Positions 1-11,338 of a stretch of 64,000 nt of DNA are shown here, piece after piece. Numbering within the stretch: position 1 is the stretch's first letter; each line of letters opens with the position of its first letter. The DNA comes from Oscarella lobularis (taxonomy: Eukaryota; Porifera; Homoscleromorpha; Homosclerophorida; Oscarellidae). Under the pieces are notes generated by a model. It had not been told where the DNA came from. It saw nothing but the letters and a program-made list of their open reading frames with translations, and searched no databases. Made by a program: the position numbers and the translations under genes. The DNA is taken from NCBI RefSeq assembly GCF_947507565.1, contig NC_089181.1, forward strand, positions 2,923,614 through 2,987,613, given 5' to 3'.

Positions 1-1383
1 CGTGGAGCGGCGTTCGACCGTACTCGTCCAACGAATTGACGTTGGGAAAAACGCCGACGCGTCCCGGCCAGTCGATTAGGAGCACTTTGACGACGTCTTT
101 CGCTTCGAGAAGACAGGCGAGATGCAGTGCCGTGCGTCGTTTGCCGTCGCCGGCGTTCACGTCGACGCCGGCTTCGGTTCCTTCGCCGCCGCTGCTGCCG
201 ACTGCGACGCACGGCTGCAGAAGAACTCGCACGACGTCGCGACGACGTCCGCGAACGGCGACGTGAAGCGGCGTGTCGCCGTCGCTATTGGCGACCGCGG
301 CCATTTCCGGGAAGTGATGATAGACGGCGCACACGATGAGATCGTTGCAGTGAATGCAGGCGAAGTGGAGGAGAGTTTCGCCGGTCGCCGGCGACGGCGG
401 AGGCGAACCGAGACGCTCGAGAAACGGAGACAGAACGCTGATATTATCCATTCTTGCGAGACTGTAGAAAAATCGTTTGCTTAGCGTTAGTGGATAGGAC
501 AGTCTAACTATAGGATGGCTCTTCCTTACGTGCATATGAGGGTCTCCTCTTTGAGTTGAGAGTAGAACAGAAGCCTCTGCATCAAGCTTTTTTCGTGCTC
601 CGACAGAATGCCTTCTAGTTTTTCAGTTTTTCCTGCGCGAAGAGCGACCTCAAATTGATTGCGTAGTTCTAGCAAAGAACAAATGCGTTCGACAAGGAAT
701 CCGAGGAGTGCGATCTTCTCACCAGAAAGTTTTTTCCTCATTTTCTCCTCTTCGGTTCCTCGATGTCTGTACTTTTCTGACACGGGCAAGGACTTTCGAC
801 TAAGTCAACGAAACGGTGGACCACTCTCACCTTCGCCTTCTAGAAGCTGCCTGGTGCAACTCTCCAACTGGTTCTTTTCGGCGTAGTCGCGCGGCGTGTA
901 ATCGCGCAATTCGTCGCGCAACAACGGATTGGCGCCGTACTGGAGCAGAAGTCGAATGCACGTCTCCATTCCACTAATTGCGGCCAAATGAAGAGCAGTC
1001 TACACATAAAAGAGTTGATTCGATCGTTCTCACTATCACTCTTTGTCCCCTATCTCGAACGCGATCTCACCTGGCCGGATCTCGATCCGTCTTTCACGTC
1101 TAGATTGTCTAAAAGGAAACAACAACTCGGAATTGTTCCTTTGGGCTTTTTTCCTTTTGTCTGCTCTACATTCATTCGACGTTAGGATAGCTTCTAGACA
1201 CCTCGACTGCCCGGTTTTTGCTGCTACGTGAAGCAGAGTTTGGTTTTCGAAGCTGGAGATAGGCCGAGTCGCCGCGTCGCGACACACGTCGAGGATTTCG
1301 CACAGATGGTCGACATCGCCCTGCCTTACGGCTTCTGCCGCGCTCTCGAGCATCGTTTTTATTCCCGACGGCTGAGAAGCCAT
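1..1383 (-). CDS. Ankyrin-repeat protein, 3' end beyond window
   Basis: A multi-exon gene starts at an ATG at 1383 (MASQPSGIKTML) and runs off the left edge. Exon 1 holds an ankyrin unit (QTLLHVAAKTGQSRCLEAI). An intron with acceptor at about 988 leads to another (TALHLAAISGMETCIRLLL). A third exon is helical and Lys/Glu-rich. A donor GTAAGG near 533 joins through a short intron with a CTAAC branch site to the last visible exon, which holds further units (GDTPLHVAVRGRRRDVVRVL, RTALHLACLLEAKDVVKVLL). Ankyrin repeats mediate protein-protein contacts. No other domain is visible, so partner and role are unknown. The four exons join in one frame, which argues for one gene rather than two. Confidence 0.8.
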
Positions 1384-1572
1384 TCGATCGCTGTGTATGC
1401 GGAAATCGAAAGTCCCCTATCCGGGCTTACACAAAATATCAATTCACTCTTCTTGTCGACTCCGCCTCGACTACTGTTAGTGCACGTGGTTCACCGTCAC
1501 ATAATTAGCCTACACTGTAACAAACATCATCCCACTAACCTTATGCATCCGCTTAATTTCCTTTTTTGACGC

Positions 1573-4500
1573 CTAGTGGCGATCGGTGCTCTCGATGGTT
1601 GACTCCAAAAAGGAAGCGATGCCGTCCAAAGACAACCTCCGGCGATCGTCGTCACTGCTTGAAACGCTGACCACCGAGACTCGTCGATAAAACGAAATTT
1701 GTTTCTTTGTCAACTTTCCGGCTTCATCAGTGGTCGACTCGACCGACGATCGTCGTATTTCCTCTGTCATGGTTTGAATCGGTTTCTCTGATTTTTGCTT
1801 CCAATTGCGAAGTCTTGGCGCGGCTACGACAAAGCTGTAGAGAACGCCCTTGACGCGCTTCGTCATTTCAATCCGTCGCTCAGTGAGCACCAGTTCGGAC
1901 TCGGTAGCGAGGTTCAAAGTCGTAGATGGAGAAACGAGAGGCAATTCTACAGTTGCGCGACGACTCTGCCCGTGAACCACCCGATGCGACTCGCTACTCT
2001 CAACCAAATTCAGCACCGACAGCGCGCTCTTCAAAGGTCTCTGCAGCTCTCTGCTACTCAAAGCGTTTTTTCTTCGTCGCGTAGAGACGCTCTTGTCTAC
2101 CGGAAAGACAGAAACCGAAGTGAGACAGCAACAGTTGGGAAGCATCAAGCTTTTTCTCGAGGACGGCGGCTTCAGCTGTCGTTGAAGCACACGTACCGTC
2201 AAACCGACGAAAGCCACCTGAAAGAGAAGCAACGCCAATAGTATAGGACCGACGCAATGTTCCTCAAATTGAAACGCATACAATATCGCATTTCCCTTTT
2301 GTCTATAGCATTCGATACTTTTCGACGATGCAACCATTGAACAAGGCAAGTCTCTGTCGACGAGAACTTGCCGAGCGATGCCGCCGTAGGCCCAATACGT
2401 CGGATTGACTTTGTATATCCACGCGAGAAAGGACGGCATCACCGATACAGGTACGAGAAGTCCGCTGAAGAATCCGCTAACGGCGGCGAGGAGAGGACAA
2501 ATGCGATGCGCCCACGTCGGAGTGACGCAAACGGTGAAAATGTATATGGAGAGCCACGATTGATTCAGCTGTAATTTCGTAAGCAAGACGACGCCGAAAG
2601 TCGCTAGATCGTCGTCGCTCGCTAGAACCATGCCGTACGTGACGCTCGTGAGAATGGTGAACGGAATTGCGCTGAGAGCCGAAAGGCGACAAAACATAAG
2701 AAAAACGAACTCGAACGGACGACCCACGCCGTCGCGATGCTCGAGACGAAAAAGTTCGAGCGGCTTCAGCACGCCCGTGTAGACGATCGTCGTTATGAGT
2801 AGAGGACTGGCGCAGGACATGATGCACAAAACAGCCATCAGAAGCGTGCCGTCCGTCTCGTTCCGATAGACGCCGCCGACGACGACGCCGTAGACGGTGA
2901 GAATAAGCGTCAAGTAGATCTTTTGAAAAAACGAACTTCTCGCTCGACTTCGTGCCTCGGTGCTCACCAGACGAGACAAGCGACCAGAGTTCACTCTAAG
3001 AAATCATTAAAGAGACGGACGGCTCGCGTAAACGCGTCTTTTACCTTTTTTCAAGCATTTCCGGAGGTATTCCGTTTGACGCTTTGGCTTCCACTATGGC
3101 GAACTCTACTGCGTCCGGTTCGCCACTGTTGAAATAATAATTGAGAACGATGTCGCTCAGATTGTCGTCGTTCAGAGCGTCCAAGACGGCGTCGGCCGGA
3201 TTGGACGCGCTCTTTGATTTTTGAAACACGTCCTCGGCTTTGAGAGCTTCCGTTATGACTTCGGGTGCTCGAAACGGGGTCCCGTAGTAGGCAACTTGGC
3301 CCTTGGAAAGCAGCAATATGTTGTCGAACAGATGAAATATTTCCAAGCGCGGTTGATGAATCGTGACGACGACGAGACGACCTCCCATGGCTAAGACGTG
3401 AAGCATGGAAAGTAGCTCGAGCGAAGAGGCGGCGTCGAGACCCGACGTCGGTTCGTCGAGGAACAAGACGTTGGGTCGACTCAGCAACTGAAGTGCAACA
3501 GCGAGACGTCTTTTCTAAAATAAAGATTTTTAGAAAAAAAGAGTCAAGATCCGTGTCGCACTCGCCTGTCCTCCGCTTAAACCCGGACCGACTTGGCCTC
3601 CAATCACTCTATCGGCTTGAGCCAAAAGACCCGTCTACAAAGTTTGCTCATCAAAAGACTTCGCGGGCAAAGTACCGTTCAAACGTTTTACGGTTAGATA
3701 TAAAAGAGAACTTGAACGCTGATTTTAGAGATAATTGGGTTGCCTAAAACTCTTGAACGGCATCGCAGGCTCTTACCTCTCGCAGAACTTGTTCTATTCG
3801 GTCGAATTTGCACGCAGTCGGCATCGTCTGGGGCAGGCGTTGAAAGGCACTGTACGTCAACGTCTGTCGAACGGTTAACTCGTCGTGCCAGGGAGTGGCG
3901 AGTTGAAGAACGTAGCCCGTGTTTTCCACGTACCACTCGCGAACGACGTTGATCTCCATTCCGTTCACGTACACGTCACCCTAGACGAAGTTACAGTCGC
4001 AATATATTTTCAAAATCGGATCTTACTGTTATCTCAGTCGTTTGTCGTCTTCCGCTCAATACGTTGAGCAAGGACGTCTTGCCGCATCCTGATGGGCCCA
4101 TGATTGCTACCATTTGACCGGGATTGAAATAGACCGACACATTATTTAAAATCATCGTTCTGCGACCGTCCATTGAATCCGACAAAGTCCACTTCTCTTT
4201 CTTTCCCCTCTTTAAGCCTTCGCGAATTGCGTACGACAAGTTGAGACAAGCGATGCTAACTCCGACCTCGCATTCAGAAAATTGCTCGGACACAGAACGA
4301 CCTTCTCTTACGCGTTTATTCTGCTCGAAATCCAAGCCAAAATGAAATGCGGTGAGCGTCAATTTCATTCCAACGCAAAACGCGACGGACAGAACGGCGA
4401 CAACGACGACGACCAAGTCAACTTTCGTCGACCACAAATTTTCCGACGCGTTCACACCGACACTGTCCGGACAATAAGAATTGCAGCGGGCACCGTGACA

Positions 4501-5748
4501 CGTGTCGATCAGCCTTATCGGTCGATCGGTTTCGTGCCACAGTAGAAGCGCTTCCTTCAGCGTGTACTCATTCACTCTAACCGAATCCCAATACCCCGTT
4601 CGAATAACATGTCTAAAAGTGAAGAGCGAACTGTTCTGCTCCTCTTCGGCGTGAGGATGCAAAAATTGACTTTTCTTCCACAAGGACGACGTGGCGAAAT
4701 AGACGTGCTGAAAGCAAGCCGGCGAGAACATGCCGATACGATTCGACGACGTCATTTGCATGCTCGCGTTCATCGCGCCGCCGTAACCGTTGACAATGCG
4801 AAGTACGTCCTCGGCCGACGAATTGGCGGCGTCGGCTATTTCGGCTATCGAGTCCTTCAAAATGAAAATATCGTAGAGACTTTGAACAAAGTAAATCGAA
4901 ACGTCGCTGGGAAGGTGACTGCGTTGAATCATGCATGCAGCCGATAAACAGCACGGATAGCCGAGCCAAGGGTCGTCTTGGCACGCTTCCACTGACGTGT
5001 AGTCGATCAGTTCGTTTGTTTCCGGTTTGAGCCTCGTTTCTAAGTGACCATGAAAATTGACGAACCAGGCGGAGTCGATTAGTAGTTTCATTTCGGCGTG
5101 TGGAATCGAGTTTTTCATCCACTTGGCGTGCGCCATGACGCCGATTCCGCCCGCGCTGCTCCCACTCAGAACCACGTGGGTGGCGAGATGCAATCCGTGC
5201 GATGCGAGCAGATCTTCGACAATCGATTGAAAAACGGTAAAACCGCGAAAACTAAAATCGTTATATTTCGAATCGTTGTGCCAGTAGAACGGTCCCAATT
5301 TCGACGTTTGACCGAGAAAGAGATCGCTGCTACAGTAGGGAACGAGCACGTGAGTCGAGTTCCAGTAGAGCGGATTGTCGTCGCGATCACGCGACAGCAA
5401 GTCGGTACCCTCCGCGCACAGCGGCAGTCTCGACGACGACATGAGCTCGGGCGCTCGTTCGTAGCGCTCGTTGCAATCGGCAATGTCGCTGCAACCGCCG
5501 CCCGACTCCAAAAAGATTACCCAACGATTGCCGGCGTCCGTGCCGGGCGAGAAGTAGTACTTCGCGGGCGTCCGATCGTTGCAAACGGCGTGACGTTGGA
5601 CGGCGTTTCGTACCGATAGAAGACGCAAATAATCGGGGGATAATATCCCATGACGGCAACGGTTTTTGTCGTCGTTCGCACTGACGATACAAAGCGTTAA
5701 AAGTGCGATGACGGCGGCGGGAGCGGCAATCGCGACAGTCGTCGACAT
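1573..5748 (-). CDS. NOTUM/PAE-type carboxylesterase fused to ABCG transporter
   Basis: One gene of roughly 1,280 residues in five exons. The first exon is an uninterrupted reading frame from a signal peptide ([20 protein letters not shown]) through a complete NOTUM/pectin-acetylesterase domain to the ABC Walker A. Residues about 30-430 carry the oxyanion strand ([10 protein letters not shown]), nucleophile S198 in GSSAGG, likely acid D293 (QSLYDIF) and likely base H348 (FSPACFQHV), which match the Ser-Asp-His triad of NOTUM, plus a Cys-rich end ([10 protein letters not shown]). A transmembrane helix follows at about 443-465. Next come an ABCG-type ATPase (Walker [10 protein letters not shown], signature LSGGQ, Walker [13 protein letters not shown]-loop TIHQP), six membrane helices and a Ser/Arg-rich tail of about 180 residues. 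The expected topology is an extracellular esterase tethered to a membrane half-transporter. Introns lie at 3981-4026, between about 3640 and 3775, at 3515-3565 (GC-AG) and near 3003-3045. Substrates are unknown. Confidence 0.88.
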
Positions 5749-5889
5749 CTTCTAGAGAGGCTCAATGTTTTGCCTCTAAAGTGACGAATGTCAACAAGAA
5801 GGTGAGACTGGATATAATGACGCACAGTCGTTGCGCACTAACGCCGAACGACAGGCGCTAGATAGAAACACACAAACACGACAATGGTC

Positions 5890-8800
5890 TCAAATCCAGC
5901 ACTTGAACTTGAAGAAGGCCTGCAAGTCGGGATCGTCGACGTTTTTGTTGTGAACGCCTGCGTAGATGCGTTTCAGCAGATTCGTCTTGAACTTGGCGTC
6001 TAGCACATTGGCGTATTTCTCCAAGCTCGCTATGCCCATGACGCGACCCATGGCGACGAGATTCGACTTGAGCGACGGATGATCGTACTGTTCGACTTTC
6101 ATGAGAAGACGAACGATTTCGCCGTGAATGTAAGCGTCGTCGAACGTCGGTTGAGTCTCTTTGGAGAAGGGAAATTGAGTGTAGACGGCGACGGCGCTCA
6201 GCGGATCGTCTTTGACGAGCAGGTCGGCGAGTTCGATGTAGGCGTCGTGCACACCGGGCGACATTTTCATTACTTCGCGATACAAATCTTCGCATTCTTT
6301 CGACGATGACGATTGCTTGGATAGCGCTCGCGCCAAGCCGAGACGAGACTGATACAGCGGCGCATTTGTTTCGACTTCTTCCTTCGTTTCTTCTGCTTCT
6401 TTGACTTCTTTGACGGTAGGATCTTCTTTTTTTGCTTCTTCCTTTGTCGGTTCTGGGGAAGTCGGCTTCGTTGTCGTTGACGACGTCGACGATTTTAGTC
6501 CCGATTTGAGTTCACCAAGCGTGGCGACTCCTTTCGACCCTGTCGTCGGTCCCTTCGCCGCCGTCGACCCAGAACCCTTCCGAGCACCTACAGGTGCCGC
6601 AGTTTTAGTAGCCGCTGTTTTCCCACTAGCAGGACCTCTTCCAGCCGTCGAAGGACCTGCTGCTCTACCTCCGACCGGTCGCGGTCCAGATTTGGCCCCG
6701 GCAACGCTAGGCTTAGTAGTTGGACCAGCTCTAGCTGTTCCCGCTGTTCCTCGTCCTCTGCCCGTGCTACCGGCGACTGGTCCTGGTTTTACTGCAGCAG
6801 CTCGTCCTCTGCCACCGACGACCGGTGCGACTCCTGCTCCTTTCGATTGCTGCTGCTGTTGTCCTGTTTTGGCTGACGCTTTTGGTGCGGACTGCTTCTT
6901 GGCTTCTTCTTCTTTCTGAAGCTTTTCTTTCCACCATTTCTGTTCGGCTAGGTGTGTCAAAACGTCTTTGCTCTGCTTTGGCTTTCCTTCTACAGCGATG
7001 CTCGCTCGAAAGCTGTGAATGGCGTCCTGAATCAGACTTTGAACGTCCTTGCCTCCTTCGCTCTGCTCAAACTTGCTCAACTGAACTGCACCCAGATGAC
7101 ACAGCGCCAAACTGCTACTAGGCAAAGTAGATACTGCCTTCTGACACACCTAAAAGAGAACGGTTCAAATTTTTCTCAAAACGACGCCCTTTAGGTCGCT
7201 TTTTCAATCTCTACCCTACCTGTATTTGAATTGCCAATAACTCCTTTTCCGGAGGAATAGTGCTGCAGCGGCTCAAAACCGATAATCGTTCGCAACGACT
7301 TGCTAGTTCTGATCGACTGACATTCTTCTCGTTGTAGTCGAGCATCAGATAATGAGCGTCCAAGAGCACCCATTCAAACTGCCTAAAAATAAAATTATCC
7401 CGCCCATCGACCAACGTCTACGGATAATCCACCTAAATATAGTCGCCCTATGCACGATCTTTTGCATTTGACGAATGGCGATGAGACAAGCGTTTCGACA
7501 CGCTTCCGCCGACGTCAACATCTTACCGGCGACTTTTTTCCGCGTCTCCGCTAGCCCGATAAAAGCGCGAACAATCAGCGGATCGGAAACGCGAAGCACG
7601 TCCTCCACGGACAGCAAAGTCGACCGAGACGCCGAAGAACTGCATGCGAGTTCACACTGGACGTGGAGAACGTACTGCAAAGCGTCGTTTAACCATCGAG
7701 CCCCTTCCTCCGATCCCGAATCAAGTCGGCACAAAGCAAGTCCGTAGAACAATCTATTGATTGATTGATACCTCGTCAAATTTGATTTTTTTCTCGATTA
7801 CCTCGTCTCCGGTGTGTTTGGTTTGATTGCCATAGCAATCTTGAGTCTTTCCAGAGCTTCTTTGGTCTTGTCCTGCATCACCAACAGTCGCCCCACGTGA
7901 AGATTAAATCGATGACTCGCGCTGTCGAGAGCAAGAGCGTCCATGTACTTGAGAAACGCTTTTCCAAGATCGTTCTCGTCGTCGACAGACGAAGCCATGC
8001 CAAATTTAGAACCCTATCAAATCCGACGATGCGTGTGCCATGTTCAGTATGAAACGCGGACGTTTCCTTACCCTGACTGCCTGCTTGGATTTCCACTGGT
8101 ACAGCGACTGAACGTGCTCTGCTTTAGCCGTTTGATTCTGATCTTTGAGATGCTTGTATTCCTCCTCGACGGCCTTGAGCTGACGAGCGAGCGGCGCCGA
8201 CGAACCGACTCCTCGCAGGGCACAAATCGCAGCGAATTCTTCGTCTTTCGAACTCTCGACCGCCGACGGGCCAAAGTCGTCCGACTCGTCTCTCTCACTC
8301 TGTACGCACGAGAGAGAAACATATGCCAATTAATACGACGTTCAGGCAATCATCAAACCTTTTTTATTCCATAGAGATCTTGCACTAGGTAGATCTCTTC
8401 AAGAATTTGAGCGAGTTTGAAATGACTTTCCGCGTTCTTCGATTTTGCTTTGATTGCATTCGCTTGACAGGCGGCGGCGGCGTAGAGATAATCGACGGGC
8501 GATTCGCCGTCTTTGATCGATTGAGACGACGTCCGAAAGAGAGACAGACTCGTCGCGTACTTCGTCAACCACTGAGCGCATTTCTCCGGCGAAAAATCCG
8601 CTCCTTCCTGTCTCAACTTCGTTTCCCACGGACGCGCAGCGACGGAGTGCGTCACGTCGGGACCGTCGCTGGAGCATCCGTCCGCTTTTGCACTTTCAAT
8701 CTGAGAGAAAAACGTTTGAAAAAAAAATAGCCAACGAAACTGCGCTTTACTTTGGGCTGCGAATTCTTCTCTCTCCATTCCTTGTTCGCTCGAGCGACGT

Positions 8801-9701
8801 TTCTCAGTTTGACCTTCTCGCCGGAGAGACTTGTAACGAGCGCATCGGAAACGGACGCTTCGACGTCCGACCTTTCCACTACCCAGTCGCCTTCCAACGG
8901 CGATTCATCAACGGGATCGACTTTTGACGTTCGCGTCACGGTCGACAGACATGGTTCGCAGAAGAGCGCTCCGTGCTTGCTACCCTTGATGCTCACCGGT
9001 TGATATAGTATACCCAAACAGATGGAGCACCGAAGACGACACGCCGCGTCATCAATCGTTTCAACGCTGCATCCGACGTGTTCTCGAATGAACGTCACAG
9101 CGTAGCGAGACTCGTTTTTTCCGTCAGGCGACGTCACCAAAATTTTCAATTTCGTCTGACCGAAATTGAGGTCTTGCTCAGAGCCTACGTCCGCGCTGCT
9201 GCCGTCAAAAGAAACTCTCGCTTTCGCATCGGCCACTTCCGTGATCAGCTTCACCGCGTCAATTTCGGCCGATACGTTCACAGTATACTCGTACGTTGAT
9301 GGAGAAAAGTCTGGGTTCAAATTCCCGGATGATGACGTCAGATTCGACAAAGAAGCGTCGGTCGACGAGAGACGCTTCGCTCGGATGACGTATCGTTTCG
9401 TCGTTTTTCCGTCTTCGGCCGATACTTCGACGACGATTACTTTCGTAGCGCCCTCGTCTATGGGAATCACCTTGCCGCCGTCGCCGCCCTGTGTAGATAG
9501 TATTTTAATGTGCGCTCGTTCGTTCGTTTTTGATCTCGCCTTGATGTCGTACGAAGCTTCGTCGCTGCTCGTCAACGGATTCACTTTTAGCTCTTTTACG
9601 TCGCTCCCGACGACGATCTCATACTCGGTCGTATTTTTGCGAAACGTAGGCTTTAGCTTTCCCGGGGAAACGGAAAGTTTTTCGAGATCGGCGTCGTCCA
9701 T
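5890..9701 (-). CDS. Cadherin-like / RING-like / TPR protein
   Basis: A multi-exon gene starting MDDADLEKLSVSPGKL at 9701. The N-terminal 215 residues hold two cadherin-like beta-sandwich units (LSVSPGKLKPTF..TTEYEI and SSGNLNPDFSPSTYEYTVNV). A Cys-rich RING/U-box-like segment follows (CRLRCSICLGILYQPVSIKG..FCEPC). Further exons give TPR-like helical repeats (ESHFKLAQILEE, HRFNLHVGRLLVMQDKTKEA, LFYGLALCRLDSGSEEGARW). Then comes a low-complexity linker rich in Gly, Ala, Pro and Thr with a glutamine run (about 6400-6850), and a conserved C-terminal helical block ending FFKFKCWI. The arrangement suggests a scaffold or ubiquitin-ligase-like adaptor, which is inference. I do not recognise a named orthologue. 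The gene is divergent from EAPP, 199 bp between start codons. Confidence 0.75.
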
Positions 9702-9900
9702 GTTGGCATGCCAGCAGCTTAACGCGCGTTACGCTGCCAAAATCTCTTTGTGGAGACAAAATTTGACAAAAGAATTCTGTGTAAGACACTGTGAAGAAAC
9801 GTCTGTATCGATCTGGAAGCATTTAAAAGTCGGATTCCTCAGATTCAACGAGAATCAGTCAAAGAAAGGATCTCACTGTGTGTCCCGGATAAATTTTACA
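9702..9900. promoter_or_regulatory. Shared divergent promoter region, TPR gene / EAPP
   Basis: A 199-bp gap separates the start codons of two head-to-head genes and must hold both 5' leaders and both core promoters. No TATA box or other named site is clear by eye. Confidence 0.5.
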
Positions 9901-11145
9901 ATGTTTCGCCAAACTGATGATTACATAGGCGATATCGACTACGACAGCGATGGAATATGCCGAGGAAGGTACAGATGCGTTTATTCCGCGAGCAAAAGAG
10001 ATCGGAGTCGAGCGCTTGACTCTGCCTGCAGCGATTCGAACAGCGACGACGAACGAAATTCGGCGCACGAAGCCGACTCGACGTCAGAAAGCGATTTTGA
10101 AACCGAAATGAATCGAGGACTCGACGAAACGATACGGTCGGGCCGTCGGCGGTCTACAGTAGCTTGCACTCAGCTAAATGTAGGTCTTCAGGTGGATGGC
10201 GTCCCCGCACTTCAAAAGTGGTCATTCGCCGCCCGGTCGTCAGTCGGACGACGCCGCATCGGCTTCGGCCGAAAAGCCAGACGACGTGAAGTACTACGAT
10301 GACGTCTATTTTAGCTCCGGTTCGTCTGACGAGGGAGGGGGAGGAGAGGTGCGAGAGGCTGCTTCCGCCACGCCTCCGGGTAAAGTAAAAGGTCTCCCTG
10401 GCTGTTTTATCTTGAAGAGGTTGGTTTTTCTCTCTTTGATCAGCTCGGAGACGTCGTGTGCCGATTCCGTCAAACGACGACTTGCTCTATGACCCAAGTA
10501 TGGATGACGAAGATGAAAAGTGGGTTCTTCGGCAGAGGGAAAAGTATTCGTCCGGTAAGTGCTGATTGAATTCTAAAGTAAACATTTAGTATGGTGGTGC
10601 TTTAGCTGCGAGGCCTCCTCCTGGATTTGAAAAACACGGGAAGAAAAGAGGAAGTGATGCCAAGTCTCGTTCATCTGACAATGCAACAGAGCGAGAAGAA
10701 AAGCCTTTGCAGAAAAGCGACGCCGTTCTCAACTGTCCCTCATGTATGAGTCTGTTGTGTCTAGATTGTCAGAGGTTAGTGAGTGAGAGAGAGGAAGCAA
10801 ATGCGGCCAGAATGCCTTATCTTATGTTTCTGCAGGCATGAAAGATATGAGACTCAATATCGTGCCATGTTTGTGGTGAACTGCAACGTAGTTCCAGATG
10901 AAGTTCTCCGGTACAAGGGTCCTTTGAAAGGCAAATCGCGAAAACGCCGAAAACGTCGTCAAGGGTCAGATGCCGGCACAGACAGAGACGTTGGATCAGC
11001 TGTGGATAGAATAAACAAAGGAGAAGAACAAGAAGAGGAGGACGTTTACAAACCAGTGAAGTGCAGTACCTGTAGCACAGAAGTCGCTGTATATGATAAC
11101 GATGAAGTTTATCATTTCTTTAACGTACTTGCTAGTGCACCCTAG
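9901..11145 (+). CDS. EAPP: E2F-associated phosphoprotein
   Basis: EAPP is a nuclear phosphoprotein that binds activating E2F factors and modulates their transcription output. Five exons are readable. The N-terminus is acidic and Ser-rich (MFRQTDDYIGDIDYDSDG) with the family block FETEMNRGLDETIR. Exon 2 has KYYDDVYFSSGSSDEG. Exon 3 has IPSNDDLLYDPSMDDEDEKW. The C-terminal zinc-binding-like domain is strongly conserved (LNCPSCMSLLCLDCQRHER, QYRAMFVVNC, CSTCSTEVAVYDNDEVYHFF). Introns fall at about 10179-10244, 10380-10442, 10554-10606 and 10775-10836, and each joins in frame. An AATAAA signal lies at about 11163. Domain order and length match the animal family. Confidence 0.93.
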
Positions 11146-11338
11146 TAGAGAGAATTACAGTGAATAAATATACGTACCACCTGGGAGTGAACGGCATCTT
11201 AGTATGGTACAGTGCAGTGCTTGTTGGTCCACAGATAAAAGGAAGACGACCAGCGCTTGCGTTTCCTTCGTGCAGATGCAAACAACAAAGGCAGCCTCAA
11301 ATAAAAAAAAAAGAGAGTCGTCAAATCAAAGCTGAGAA

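Noticed and set aside
526-1383. Two separate ankyrin genes at the left edge
   Set aside because: A good donor, branch site and acceptor at about 464-533 join both parts in one frame, so one gene is simpler.
6401-6919. A 172-codon plus-strand Val/Pro/Ala-rich frame
   Set aside because: Antisense of the low-complexity linker of the TPR protein; GC-rich composition lacks stops.
9166-10302. A 378-codon plus-strand frame across the TPR gene and EAPP start
   Set aside because: Only its last part (from 9901) matches a family (EAPP). The rest is antisense of the cadherin-like exons.
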